A DNA stretch of 64,000 bases from NCBI GenBank assembly GCA_965115825.1, contig OZ220464.1:124001-188000 (forward strand), in the 5' to 3' direction. Every line of letters begins with the position of its first letter. Position 1 is the first letter of the stretch. Source of the DNA: Bin87 sp965115825 (lineage in GTDB: Bacteria > Chloroflexota > Dehalococcoidia > Lucifugimonadales > UBA3495). Below, one piece after another: positions 35,293-42,146 of this stretch. The position numbers and the translations under genes were made by a program. The notes under the pieces are model-generated. The model ran no database searches and had not been told where the DNA came from. It saw only the letters and a list, made by a program, of their open reading frames with translations.

Positions 35293-35382
35293 GGATGCAA
35301 CCGGGCGGTGGGGGACATTGGCATCGGGATGTCGCAGGCAGGGCATAGGTGGAGGATGCAACCGGGCGGTGGGGGACATTGG
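35293..35382. repeat. Pair of 29-bp direct repeats
   Basis: GGATGCAACCGGGCGG followed by TGGGGGACATTGG occurs at 35293-35321 and 35354-35382, identical over 29 bases with a 32-base spacer. It lies between the rnpB 3' end and the PHP gene. The geometry is like a type I-E CRISPR unit, but there are only two copies, no dyad symmetry and no cas genes. Confidence 0.7.
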
Positions 35383-35413
35383 GGCTTGGAGGCACCGTTG
35401 TTGTAATGGCGTG

Positions 35414-35839
35414 GGAGAAAGCCGGGCGGCCTGTAAGCCGGGTTCTGTATCCGTCGGGGTCGTGGCGACGACGGCGGACGGTGGCCATCTATCTAGCCCC
35501 GGCGTTGCCGCCGGGGTCGAGCGGCCAACCCGGGGACGGGCCGGACACCCATGGTCCCTCTATTTGGCCTTGCTCCGGGTGGGGTTTGGCCGCCGGTATG
35601 TCGCCATACGCAGCCGGACGCTCTTACCGTCCGATTTCACCCTTGCCGCGCGTCGCTATGGCAGCGGCGGACGGCGGTATGTTTCTGTGCCACTTTCCGT
35701 CGCCGGGATACGCTGGGAGCGCAGACCGACGCCTGGGGGTTACCCAGCACCCTGTCCGGAGGAGCCCGGACTTTCCTCCCCGAGACGGCGACGGTGGTCG
35801 TAGTCTCGCGGCGGCCACCCGGCCGGGCCGGCTTTCTCC
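35414..35839 (-). ncRNA. rnpB: RNase P RNA
   Basis: The bacterial RNase P RNA hallmarks are present on the minus strand: GAGGAAAGTCCGGGCTCC (P4 region, near 35785-35765) and ACAGAACCCGGCTTACAGGCC near the 3' end (split: ACAGAACCCGGC, TTACAGGCC). The two ends pair perfectly over 12 bp (GGAGAAAGCCGG with CCGGCTTTCTCC), forming stem P1 and setting the boundaries. Length of about 426 nt fits a type A RNA. It processes tRNA 5' leaders. Confidence 0.95.
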
Positions 35840-35846
35840 TATGGAG

Positions 35847-35855
35847 AGTTTAGCA
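35847..35855 (-). promoter_or_regulatory. Extended -10 promoter of rnpB
   Basis: On the minus strand TGC-TAAACT is an extended -10 element placed so that transcription would start near 35840, the inferred 5' end of the RNase P RNA. Confidence 0.6.
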
Positions 35856-35903
35856 TAAACCGGAGGGCTGGGGGCGGGAGTGGGGCGGCCGGGTGGGAGG
35901 AGG

Positions 35904-35912
35904 TGCTATAAT
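35904..35912 (+). promoter_or_regulatory. Extended -10 promoter of tRNA-Gln
   Basis: TGC-TATAAT (35904-35912) is a consensus extended -10 ten bases upstream of the tRNA, giving a very short leader. Confidence 0.75.
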
Positions 35913-35921
35913 TGGGTCAGG

Positions 35922-35995
35922 TGCCCCGTGGTGTAGCGGCAGCACGTCAGCCTTTGGAGTTGAAAGCCCTGGTTCGAATCCAGGCGGGGCAGCCA
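35922..35995 (+). tRNA. tRNA-Gln (anticodon TTG)
   Basis: A complete cloverleaf with encoded CCA: acceptor stem TGCCCCG/CGGGGCA, D arm GTG...CAC, anticodon stem TCAGC/GTTGA around loop CTTTGGA (anticodon TTG), and T arm with GGTTCGAATCC. It reads CAA codons. It would be charged by GluRS and amidated by GatCAB, whose A and C subunits are encoded at 27904-29677. Confidence 0.95.
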
Positions 35996-36020
35996 GGTTT
36001 TGTGCGGTGGTGGAGGGGGG

Positions 36021-36055
36021 TTGTCAGAATCAGGATTTACGGGATTTACAGGATT
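36021..36055 (+). repeat. Dispersed GGATTT repeat, copy 3
   Basis: TTGTCAGAATCAGG, ATTTACGGGATTTACAGG, ATTGG; a shorter copy (three GGATTT units) just downstream of tRNA-Gln. Confidence 0.8.
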
Positions 36056-36133
36056 GGGGTTGCTGGTTGGGGTGGGATGCCGGCTTTGGCGGGAATGGCG
36101 GGGGTTGAGGTTGGGCTGTCTGACATGGCAGGG

Positions 36134-37885
36134 TTAGCGGACCCTTATGCTAATGTACTTGCCGCCGGTGCTCTTGGCATAATCCGTTATCGGCTTGAAT
36201 TCAAGGACGCAATATCTGTCAATGAAGTCACGCTCGGACATTCCGAGATGACTTTGTATTTTCTCTTCTGAGAAAAGGCACCCGTAACTATCTCCGGTTC
36301 CGCTGCAATCGGTTACGTCAGCGTGCCTGACGCCGGCGGAGGCGTAGTCGCAGGTGACGTATTGCTGATGGTTGTACGACAATACGTCAACGGTCAGATT
36401 GGGGATGTTGAGGTTTCTGATTGCAGATAAAATGCGCTCTCCCTGCGAAAACAGGATGCGGTCTCCTTCTCTCTTATAATAATCATGCCCTGAGCCGTCC
36501 GTAAGCAAGACGATTTTGTTGGCTTTGCCATTACTGCTGGCAGCTAGTAACTCCCGATGCGCGCTTTGAAGGGCATGGTAGGTGTTCGTTACGGTATCGC
36601 TAGATACTCGCAGACGTGATACAGCGGCTCGAAGGTCGGCTATGCCGGCTTCGCTGTCCATGTCGGTGAAAGGCAGGGCGGTGCTGACTCCGGCTCCGAA
36701 GGTCATCAGTTGGACTGACAGTGTTTCAAAATCAGCGTGGGAGATGAGCCTAATCAGGTCGATTCTGATGGTGTGCAATTCTTCAGTGAAGGATGCGCTG
36801 GTGTCGGCCAGGAAGATTATGTTTGCGTTGGGTATGAAGACGTGAGCGAAAGTTCCAGTGTCAGGTGTAGGTGATGGAGTGGGGGTGTTGGTGGGTGTGT
36901 GGACGATGGTGGGGGTGTGCGTCGGGGTGGGCGTGTGGGTGCGGGTAGGCGTGGGCGTATGTGTTAGGGTGGGCGTGGGAGTAGGGGTGTTGGTGGGAGT
37001 GTGGACGATGGTGGGAGTCGGGGTGGGTGTGTGGGTGCGGGTAGGCGTGAGTGTTGGGGTGGGAGTGGGCGTGTTGGTGGGGGTATGGACGGTGGTGGGA
37101 GTGGGGGTAGGCGTGTGGGTGTGGGTAGGCGTGGGCGTGCGGGAGGTACGGGGAGCAGTGGATGACCCCGGGGCGGAAGTGGGATAGGGGGTTTGCGTCG
37201 GGTAGGGAGTGGGGGACGGGTAGGGCGTGGCAGGGGGCGCCGGCGTTTGGGTCGGATAAGGGGTTTGGGTCGGACGAAGGGTTGGGGACGGGTAAGGCGT
37301 GGCGGACGGGAGAGGCGTGTGGGTGGGATAGAGGGTGACGTGAGGGGCTAACGTTTGGGTGGGATAGGGGGTGAGGGTGAGATGCAGGGTTTGCGACGGG
37401 TAGGGTGTGGCGGACGGCGCCGGCGTGAAGGTGGGGTAGATGGTGACATTGGGGGCCATCGTTTGGGTCGGATAAGGGGTATGGGTGGGGTAAGGCGCGG
37501 AGACCGGCGCTGACGCATCGGTGGGGTCGGTCGCGCTGGCCGGCGGCGGGAAGGCGGGCAGCGGCGCGGCGTTGGGCGACGGGGTGTAGGTTGGGTTGGG
37601 GGTGTAGCTGGGATGGGGCGTGTAGGTTGGGAGAGGCGTAGCGTCCGGGGGCGGCGTGTAGGTGGGATTGGCCGCGGCGGTTGGAGCGGGCACGGTGGTC
37701 AGGGAGGGCGCGGCAGAGGCGATGCCCTGAATGGTCTCTTGAGGGGAGGAGAGAAGGTTTCCGAGGAGGGCCGCCAAGAGGAGCAGGAGGGCGGCGATGA
37801 TGAGGGCGAGGAGGGTTTTCAGCCACTGGGGGATTTGCCAGCGGAGGCCATCACGGCTGTCGTAGGTAAGGTAACGGCTGACCAT
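36134..37885 (-). CDS. Membrane-anchored stalked VWA protein 1
   Basis: 583 residues in four parts. An N-terminal signature MVSRYLTYDSRDGLRW...WLK precedes one membrane helix (LLALIIAALLLLLAALLG, about 24-46). A stalk of about 280 residues follows, almost only Pro/Thr/Tyr/His repeats (YPTQTLAP, TPTPTPT). A VWA domain (about 345-520) has MIDAS DTSAS and VLLTDGSGHD. A C-terminal Cys-rich module ends the protein (CDYAS, DCSGTGDSYGC, RYCVLEF). With the N-terminus inside, the head would be outside the membrane, and the Cys pairs probably form disulfides. It is the longest of three paralogues. No ribosome site is obvious, and its 5' end is copied three times upstream. Confidence 0.85.
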   Translation of the reverse strand: MVSRYLTYDSRDGLRWQIPQWLKTLLALIIAALLLLLAALLGNLLSSPQETIQGIASAAPSLTTVPAPTAAANPTYTPPPDATPLPTYTPHPSYTPNPTYTPSPNAAPLPAFPPPASATDPTDASAPVSAPYPTHTPYPTQTMAPNVTIYPTFTPAPSATPYPSQTLHLTLTPYPTQTLAPHVTLYPTHTPLPSATPYPSPTLRPTQTPYPTQTPAPPATPYPSPTPYPTQTPYPTSAPGSSTAPRTSRTPTPTHTHTPTPTPTTVHTPTNTPTPTPTLTPTRTHTPTPTPTIVHTPTNTPTPTPTLTHTPTPTRTHTPTPTHTPTIVHTPTNTPTPSPTPDTGTFAHVFIPNANIIFLADTSASFTEELHTIRIDLIRLISHADFETLSVQLMTFGAGVSTALPFTDMDSEAGIADLRAAVSRLRVSSDTVTNTYHALQSAHRELLAASSNGKANKIVLLTDGSGHDYYKREGDRILFSQGERILSAIRNLNIPNLTVDVLSYNHQQYVTCDYASAGVRHADVTDCSGTGDSYGCLFSEEKIQSHLGMSERDFIDRYCVLEFKPITDYAKSTGGKYISIRVR

Positions 37886-37911
37886 GGCGGCGATGGGTTA
37901 GGCGGAGGGGG

Positions 37912-37955
37912 TTGTCGGAATCCGGATTTACGGGATTGGGGGATTTACAGGATTG
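37912..37955 (+). repeat. Dispersed GGATTT repeat, copy 4 (in tandem array)
   Basis: TTGTCGGAATCCGG, ATTTACGGGATTGGGGG, ATTTACAGGATTG. It belongs to a sub-variant (CGGAATCCGG) shared by the three array copies only. Confidence 0.8.
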
Positions 37956-38080
37956 TGGGCTGATATGGGGGTGGGTTGCGGCTTTGGTTTTTGCAGGGAT
38001 GGACAGGTTGGATAGGGCTATTCGCGCTATCGTAGGTAAGGTAACGGCTGACCATGGCGGCGATGGAGCAGGCGGAGGGG

Positions 38081-38124
38081 TTGTCGGAATCCGGATTTAC
38101 GGGATTTGGGGATTTGCAGGATTG
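38081..38124 (+). repeat. Dispersed GGATTT repeat, copy 5 (in tandem array)
   Basis: Same sub-variant as copy 4, with GATTTGCAGGATTG at its end. Confidence 0.8.
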
Positions 38125-38251
38125 TGGGCTGATAGGGGGGTGGGTTGTGGCTTTGGTTTTTGCCAGGGATGGACAGGATGGATGGGGCTATTCGCGCTGT
38201 CGTAGGTAAGGTAACGGCTGACCATGGCGGCGATGGAGCAGGCGGAGGGGG

Positions 38252-38295
38252 TTGTCGGAATCCGGATTTACGGGATTTGGGGATTTACAGGATTG
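38252..38295 (+). repeat. Dispersed GGATTT repeat, copy 6 (in tandem array)
   Basis: Same sub-variant as copies 4 and 5, in the third array unit. Confidence 0.8.
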
Positions 38296-38524
38296 TGGGC
38301 TGATATGGGGGTGGGTTGTGGCTTTGGTTTTTGCCAGGGATGGACAGGATGGATGGGGCTATTCGCGCTGTCGTAGGTAAGGTAACGGCTGACCATGGCG
38401 GCGATGGGTCAAGTTGAAAGGGATGGACAGGTTGGATGGGTGGGTTGGCGTAGTTAGTTGTCTGCTTGAGTGGGATGGACAGGGTGGCTAGGATTGGGTT
38501 GCGGGGTGGGTTGGGTTGGCGCGG

Positions 38525-39688
38525 CTAGTTGTCTGCTTCGCTATCTACTTGGATGAACTCGCCGCCGGTGTTGGCGGAGTACTGCTTTATCGGTTCGAAT
38601 GTACTGCTACAATAATTGTTTTGGAACTGATCGACGGACATTCCGGTAAGCCGCCGCACTTTCTCTTCTACGAAAGTGCAGGAGTAATTATCTCCGGTGC
38701 CGCTACAAGTTCGAACGTCTTCAATGTCGATGCGGGCGCGGTCAAAATCGCACCTCAGGTTGAATGTAGAGCCGTACTTTATGATGTCAACGGTGAGGTC
38801 CGGGATGTTGAGGTTTCTGATGTCGGCCATAATGCCGGCGCTCTGGTCGTAGTCATCCAGCAGGGTGTCGGTGAACAGGACGATTTTGTTGGACTTGCCG
38901 TTATCGCTGACGGAGGCGAGAGCTTCGTGGGCGCGCTCGAAGGCGCGGTAGGTGTTTGTCTTCGAGTCTTCCGTGTTGGGCGATATAGCCAGTCCTGATA
39001 CGGAATTTCGGAAGCTGGCGATGCCCTCATCGCTGTTCATGTCGGTGAAAGGCAGGGGGGAGCTGACGGAGGTTTCGAAAGTCATCAGTTGGACGGACAG
39101 CGTTGCGAAGTCCTCGTGGTTGGCGAGGTTGGACAAAGCGTCTATGAGTTTGGGGAAGTCCATAGCGAAGGAATTGCTGGAGTCAATCAGGAAGATGGTG
39201 TTTGAGTCGGACAGGATGGTGCTGGCGAAGGCTCCGGTGAAGCTGGCGACCGGGGCCGTGGTAGGTGCGACGGTAGGCGGCGCGGTGGTCGGGGTAGGCG
39301 GCGCGATGGTTGGAGTAGGCGGCGCGGTGGTAGGCGGCGGAGCGGCGGTTGGAGTAGGCGGCGGCGGAGTAGCGGTCGGGACAAGCGTGGCGGTAGGCGG
39401 TGGGGGAGCAGCGGTCGGGGTAGGATAAAGGGTGTAGGTTGGGTAGAGGGTGTAGGTGGGGCGCGGAGTGCCGGTTGGAGCGGGGACGGTGACGAGGATT
39501 ACCTCGGGCGGCGGCGCGGAAGCGGAAATGGTGGTGTTCCCTTGCTGGAAGGAAGACAGGAGGTATCCGGCCAAGCCGATCAGGGTGGCCAGGATGAGGG
39601 TACCGAGGATGGCGACAAGCAGGATTTTGAGCCAGCGGGGAAAGCGCCGGCCATCGCGGTAGTCGTAGGAAAGGTAGCGATTTGCCAC
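38525..39688 (-). CDS. Membrane-anchored stalked VWA protein 2
   Basis: 387 residues. N-terminal signature MANRYLSYDYRDGRRFPRWLK, membrane helix (about 22-45), and a short stalk of about 90 residues rich in Pro/Thr/Ala (PTPTAAPPPPTATLVP). The VWA domain has MIDAS DSSNS and VLFTD, and the C-terminal module has Cys positions (CDFDR, TCSGTGDNYSC, NNYCSS) matching protein 1. GTG start; GGAG lies about 11 bases upstream in a leader (GGAGC-TCC) shared with protein 3. The loop after the strand carrying TD (TLLDDYDQS) lacks the usual Gly, so the third MIDAS loop may be altered. Confidence 0.85.
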   Translation of the reverse strand: MANRYLSYDYRDGRRFPRWLKILLVAILGTLILATLIGLAGYLLSSFQQGNTTISASAPPPEVILVTVPAPTGTPRPTYTLYPTYTLYPTPTAAPPPPTATLVPTATPPPPTPTAAPPPTTAPPTPTIAPPTPTTAPPTVAPTTAPVASFTGAFASTILSDSNTIFLIDSSNSFAMDFPKLIDALSNLANHEDFATLSVQLMTFETSVSSPLPFTDMNSDEGIASFRNSVSGLAISPNTEDSKTNTYRAFERAHEALASVSDNGKSNKIVLFTDTLLDDYDQSAGIMADIRNLNIPDLTVDIIKYGSTFNLRCDFDRARIDIEDVRTCSGTGDNYSCTFVEEKVRRLTGMSVDQFQNNYCSSTFEPIKQYSANTGGEFIQVDSEADN

Positions 39689-39719
39689 GAGAGGATGCTC
39701 CGGTGGTGAGGGACGAGGG

Positions 39720-39747
39720 TGGGTTCCGGCGAAAGCCGGAACGACGG
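39720..39747. repeat. Palindromic GTTCCGGC-GAAA-GCCGGAAC element
   Basis: TTCCGGC-GAAA-GCCGGAA forms a perfect 7-bp hairpin with a GAAA tetraloop in the short gap between two VWA genes. It is the best copy of the second repeat family (also 21354 and, degraded, 45640-45716). Confidence 0.7.
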
Positions 39748-39764
39748 TGGGGGGCGGATGTGGG

Positions 39765-40940
39765 TTAGCGGATTACTTCGATGAACTCGCCGCCGGTGTC
39801 GATGGCGAACTGCCTTAGGGGGTCGAATATGTCGCTGCTGCAAAATTGGGCAGTGAACTCCTGGGAGGTTATTCCGGCAACCTGCTGGATCTTGATGTCG
39901 TCCAGGATGCAACGGTAATTATCGCCGAAACCGGAGCAGACTTCTACCTCGTTGCGGTCAATCTGGGCGGAGGCGTAGTCGCAGTCGAAGAAGGGGTGAA
40001 AGCCGTAGCCGACGATGTCAACCCGGAAGCGCTCGGATGGGATGTTATCTTTAACCGCATTCAGGATTGTCTTATGGCCTACTCGGCCAGCGCCTCTGGA
40101 AAAGTCATCCAGTTCGCCATCGGTGAACATGACGATGGAGTTGGGGGTGTCGGCATAGTCTGCGAGGGAGAAAAAAGCTTCGTGGGCGCGGCCAAAGGCC
40201 TGGTAGGTGAAGGTTTCGTAGTGGGCGATGTTTTCCGCCGTTTGCAGTTCGGATATGGTGTCGAGGAAGCGCAGTACGGCGGCGTCGGTATCCATGCTGG
40301 TGAAGGGGAGGAGGGTTGTGGTGCCGTCTCTCAGGCCGAAGGTCATGAGCTGCACGTTGAGGGTGTTGAAATCTTTGTGGGCGACGAGTTGGGCGAGGCC
40401 GGTTTTGACGGCGTTGAAGCGCTCGTCGGCGAAGGAAGGGCTGGTGTCGATGAGGTAGATGGTGTTGGAGTTGGGGACGACGGTGCGGGCGAAGGCGATG
40501 GCGAAGTTGAGCGCCGGGGGCGGGGTGTTAGTAGGAATTAGGGCGGGGGTGGGAAGGGGGGTGGAGGGTGGGGCCGGCGCAGCCGCAGCCGGGGTTGGGT
40601 ATGGGGTGTTAGTGGGGTAGGGCGTGTAGGTGGGGCGCGGGGTGGACGTGGGCAGAGGGGCGAAAGTCGGGTTGGGCGTGTAGGTGGGGTAGGGTGTGGA
40701 CGTGGGCAGCGGGGCGAGGGTCGGATAGGGGGTGTAGGTGGGCGCGGGCACCAAGGGCACTAAAGCCGAGGTGGAGGCTTCGTATTGCTGCTCGGGGGAT
40801 GAGATGAGGAGACCGAAAAGGGCGGCCATCAGCAGCAGGAACGTTGCGGCGACGGCAAGGGAGAAAACGGTTTTGAGCCACTGGGGGGGTTGCCAGCGGC
40901 GACCATGCTCATCATCGTAGGAGAGGTAGTAGTTTGCCAC
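39765..40940 (-). CDS. Membrane-anchored stalked VWA protein 3
   Basis: 391 residues. N-terminal signature MANYYLSYDDEHGRRW...WLK, membrane helix (about 25-47), and a stalk built of PYPTxxPxP repeats (TYTPYPTLAPLPTSTPYP). The VWA domain has MIDAS DTSPS and VMFTDGELDD, followed by the conserved Cys module (CDYAS, VCSGFGDNYRC, QFCSS) and the ending FIEVIR. GTG start with GGAG nine bases upstream. Adjacent to and co-oriented with the other two, so the cluster probably arose by tandem duplication. Confidence 0.85.
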   Translation of the reverse strand: MANYYLSYDDEHGRRWQPPQWLKTVFSLAVAATFLLLMAALFGLLISSPEQQYEASTSALVPLVPAPTYTPYPTLAPLPTSTPYPTYTPNPTFAPLPTSTPRPTYTPYPTNTPYPTPAAAAPAPPSTPLPTPALIPTNTPPPALNFAIAFARTVVPNSNTIYLIDTSPSFADERFNAVKTGLAQLVAHKDFNTLNVQLMTFGLRDGTTTLLPFTSMDTDAAVLRFLDTISELQTAENIAHYETFTYQAFGRAHEAFFSLADYADTPNSIVMFTDGELDDFSRGAGRVGHKTILNAVKDNIPSERFRVDIVGYGFHPFFDCDYASAQIDRNEVEVCSGFGDNYRCILDDIKIQQVAGITSQEFTAQFCSSDIFDPLRQFAIDTGGEFIEVIR

Positions 40941-41009
40941 GGTGGACGCTCCGATCGTGGGTGGGACATCATTATGATGGAGCGAGGGGCGGCGCGCAAT
41001 AGGCTGCGC

Positions 41010-41054
41010 TGTCAGAATTCGGATTTTCGGGATTTGGGGATTGGCAGGATGGGG
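41010..41054 (+). repeat. Dispersed GGATTT repeat, copy 7
   Basis: TGTCAGAATTCGG, ATTTTCGGGATTTGGGG, ATTGGCAGGATGGGG, at the left end of the large intergenic block. Confidence 0.8.
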
Positions 41055-41260
41055 GTTTTGCCATGTGGTTGGATTACAGCCCGGGAGTAAGGATACAGGG
41101 GACGTGGGTTCCGGCTTTAATCACGGGCCATGCCGCGGCATTCTTCCCGACAGGAAGGTTTGACGCTGGCAGGTATGCCCCGGGGACGCTGAGAGGCAGC
41201 GTCAGTGAGCGGCCGGCACAGCGGTTTGGCCGTCGTGGTGACTTATCAGGGGTTGGGAAA

Positions 41261-41298
41261 GCCGGGGCTGGCGGCCTCCCACCTCCGCCAGCCCCGGC
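41261..41298. terminator. Perfect 14-bp hairpin, terminator-like
   Basis: GCCGGGGCTGGCGG (41261-41274) and CCGCCAGCCCCGGC (41285-41298) pair fully around a 10-base loop; CCTTATTAAGGG follows immediately. There is no good T run on either strand, so it could be an attenuating hairpin or repeat rather than an intrinsic terminator. It lies about 100 bases beyond the low-coordinate end of the structured RNA region, where a minus-strand transcript could stop. Confidence 0.5.
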
Positions 41299-41399
41299 CC
41301 TTATTAAGGGCGGTTGAGCGGGGGCGCGCGGGTGTTGGGGTTGGCGTTTTTCATGGTGGTTGTTTCTCTCCTTTTGGTCGGTCGGTGGATTTTGGTGGG

Positions 41400-41747
41400 T
41401 TCGTGGGGGTTCAGGATGTCGGCGCTACGGCCCGAGAGCGTGCTTGCTATTTACGTCCTAGTCTTGCGCGTGCTAACGGCTGCTTGCGCAGTGCCCGTCC
41501 TCGCGCAGCGGTGGTGACGCCCGCCGTGCTGGGTGCGCCAGCCGGGTAATGTGACCGACCTCCGGCGCACCACAGTGGTGCAATGGATCCGACATGCCGC
41601 AAAGTACTGGTTGCGGCGGTTTAGACCGTGTTATCCTGAACCCCGTGAGACTCCTATTCAGTTGTGATGTCGGGCGGTGTCCTGGCCGGTGCACCGGGCT
41701 GGGACGGGTATCCGACGGTTCGCGCGGGGCCGTTGGATTAGCCTGAC
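41400..41747 (-). ncRNA. Candidate structured RNA, family unknown
   Basis: Downstream of a near-consensus minus-strand promoter, the sequence is free of a plausible protein gene but dense in stable helices: GCCGCAA/TTGCGGC, GCACCAC-T-GTGGTGC, GGTGCGCC/GGCGCACC and CCGGTGCACCGG. The second and third share bases (GGTGC), so they exclude each other, as in switching RNAs. I looked for tmRNA, SRP RNA, 6S, cobalamin and FMN motifs and found none. The 3' end is not defined; the value given is approximate. Confidence 0.4.
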
Positions 41748-41753
41748 GGGGGT

Positions 41754-41782
41754 ATTATAGCGCACTGGCGTGCGTAGTGCAA
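41754..41782 (-). promoter_or_regulatory. Strong sigma-70-type promoter
   Basis: On the minus strand, TTGCAC (41782-41777), a 17-base spacer and TATAAT (41759-41754). It is the best promoter match in this region and points into the structured block, away from the LRR gene. Confidence 0.7.
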
Positions 41783-41789
41783 GCGATTT

Positions 41790-41836
41790 TTGTCAGAATC
41801 AGGATTTACCGGATTTGGGGATTTTCAGGATGGGGG
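41790..41836 (+). repeat. Dispersed GGATTT repeat, copy 8
   Basis: TTGTCAGAATCAGG, ATTTACCGGATTTGGGG, ATTTTCAGGATGGGG. It begins only eight bases outside the -35 box of the structured-RNA promoter. Confidence 0.8.
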
Positions 41837-41879
41837 TGTGGTTGCGGTGTGGAGGGGAGATGGGGGTTGGCGGTGGGGA

Positions 41880-41912
41880 TTGCCGGAAATGGGATTTACG
41901 GGATGGGGTGGG
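41880..41912 (+). repeat. Truncated GGATTT repeat
   Basis: TTGCCGGAAATGGG followed by ATTTACGGGATGGGG; an internal part of the element is missing. Confidence 0.5.
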
Positions 41913-41977
41913 TTGCGGCGTTGGGATGGGGGTTGTGGGTTTTGGCGGGGGCAGCTGTGTGGGGTTGGGGCGGGAGA

Positions 41978-42061
41978 GTCTGCCCTATGCGACGATTTAT
42001 GAATGCCGTCGGCGTCAGCCCCCGCACCGTCCGGCGTGGTCTGCCCTATGCGACGATTTAT
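41978..42061. repeat. Pair of 23-bp direct repeats before the LRR gene
   Basis: GTCTGCCCTATGCGAC followed by GATTTAT occurs identically at 41978-42000 and 42039-42061 (61-base period, 38-base spacer), 35 bases upstream of the LRR gene promoter. Possible regulator sites or a residue of a small duplication. Confidence 0.7.
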
Positions 42062-42092
42062 AAGTGGGAGCGGCTGTGTGAGTAGTCGGGTG

Positions 42093-42101
42093 TGATAGAA
42101 T
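42093..42101 (+). promoter_or_regulatory. Extended -10 promoter of the LRR gene
   Basis: TGA-TAGAAT (42093-42101), 46 bases before the GTG start. No strong -35 is seen, as is usual for extended -10 promoters. Confidence 0.5.
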
Positions 42102-42146
42102 CGCGACGCTAGGCTCGGAGGTCGGAAAGGCTAGGTCGTTGCTTTC

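Larger units (their letters stand above)
37861..38407. repeat. 170-bp tandem array carrying copies of a gene 5' end
   Basis: The unit begins CGTAGGTAAGGTAACGGCTG (start codon region of the gene ending at 37885, read in reverse) and occurs at 37861, 38031, 38201 and, truncated, at 38372; the period is 170, 170 and 171. Each full unit contains the first eight or nine codons of VWA protein 1, its upstream leader and a GGATTT repeat. Only the first copy is joined to the full gene. At 38449-38470 a fragment like the 3' end of VWA protein 2 also appears. Confidence 0.92.
40941..42146. other. 1.2-kb intergenic block with repeats and structured DNA
   Basis: No convincing protein gene. From left to right it contains a GGATTT repeat (41010), a small hairpin GACGCTG-AGAGG-CAGCGTC (near 41183), a perfect 14-bp hairpin (41261), a region rich in stable inverted repeats with its own minus-strand promoter (41400-41782), two more GGATTT elements (41790, 41880), a 23-bp direct repeat pair (41978, 42039) and the promoter of the LRR gene (42093). 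A 73-codon minus-strand frame at 41473-41694 lies inside the structured region and has no ribosome site. Confidence 0.7.

Noticed and set aside
35293..35382. CRISPR array
   Set aside because: Only two repeats, no internal dyad, no cas genes; listed as a direct repeat pair only.
35231..35858. Plus-strand ORFs across 35231-35858
   Set aside because: They run antisense through the RNase P RNA gene, whose conserved core and P1 pairing are clear.
36858..37187. Plus-strand Val/Gly repeat ORF and similar frames opposite the stalk regions
   Set aside because: They are shadows of the Pro/Thr codon repeats in the stalks of the minus-strand VWA genes.
41473..41694. 73-codon minus-strand ORF in the structured intergenic region
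   Set aside because: No ribosome site, composition rich in Arg/His/Pro, and it overlaps several perfect inverted repeats; an RNA is the better reading, though a small protein is not excluded.
41400..41747. tmRNA, SRP RNA or 6S RNA
   Set aside because: No T-arm GGTTCRA, no tag reading frame with Ala resume codon, no SRP GGAAGGAAGCA-type loop, and no long terminal stem with a central bulge could be found.
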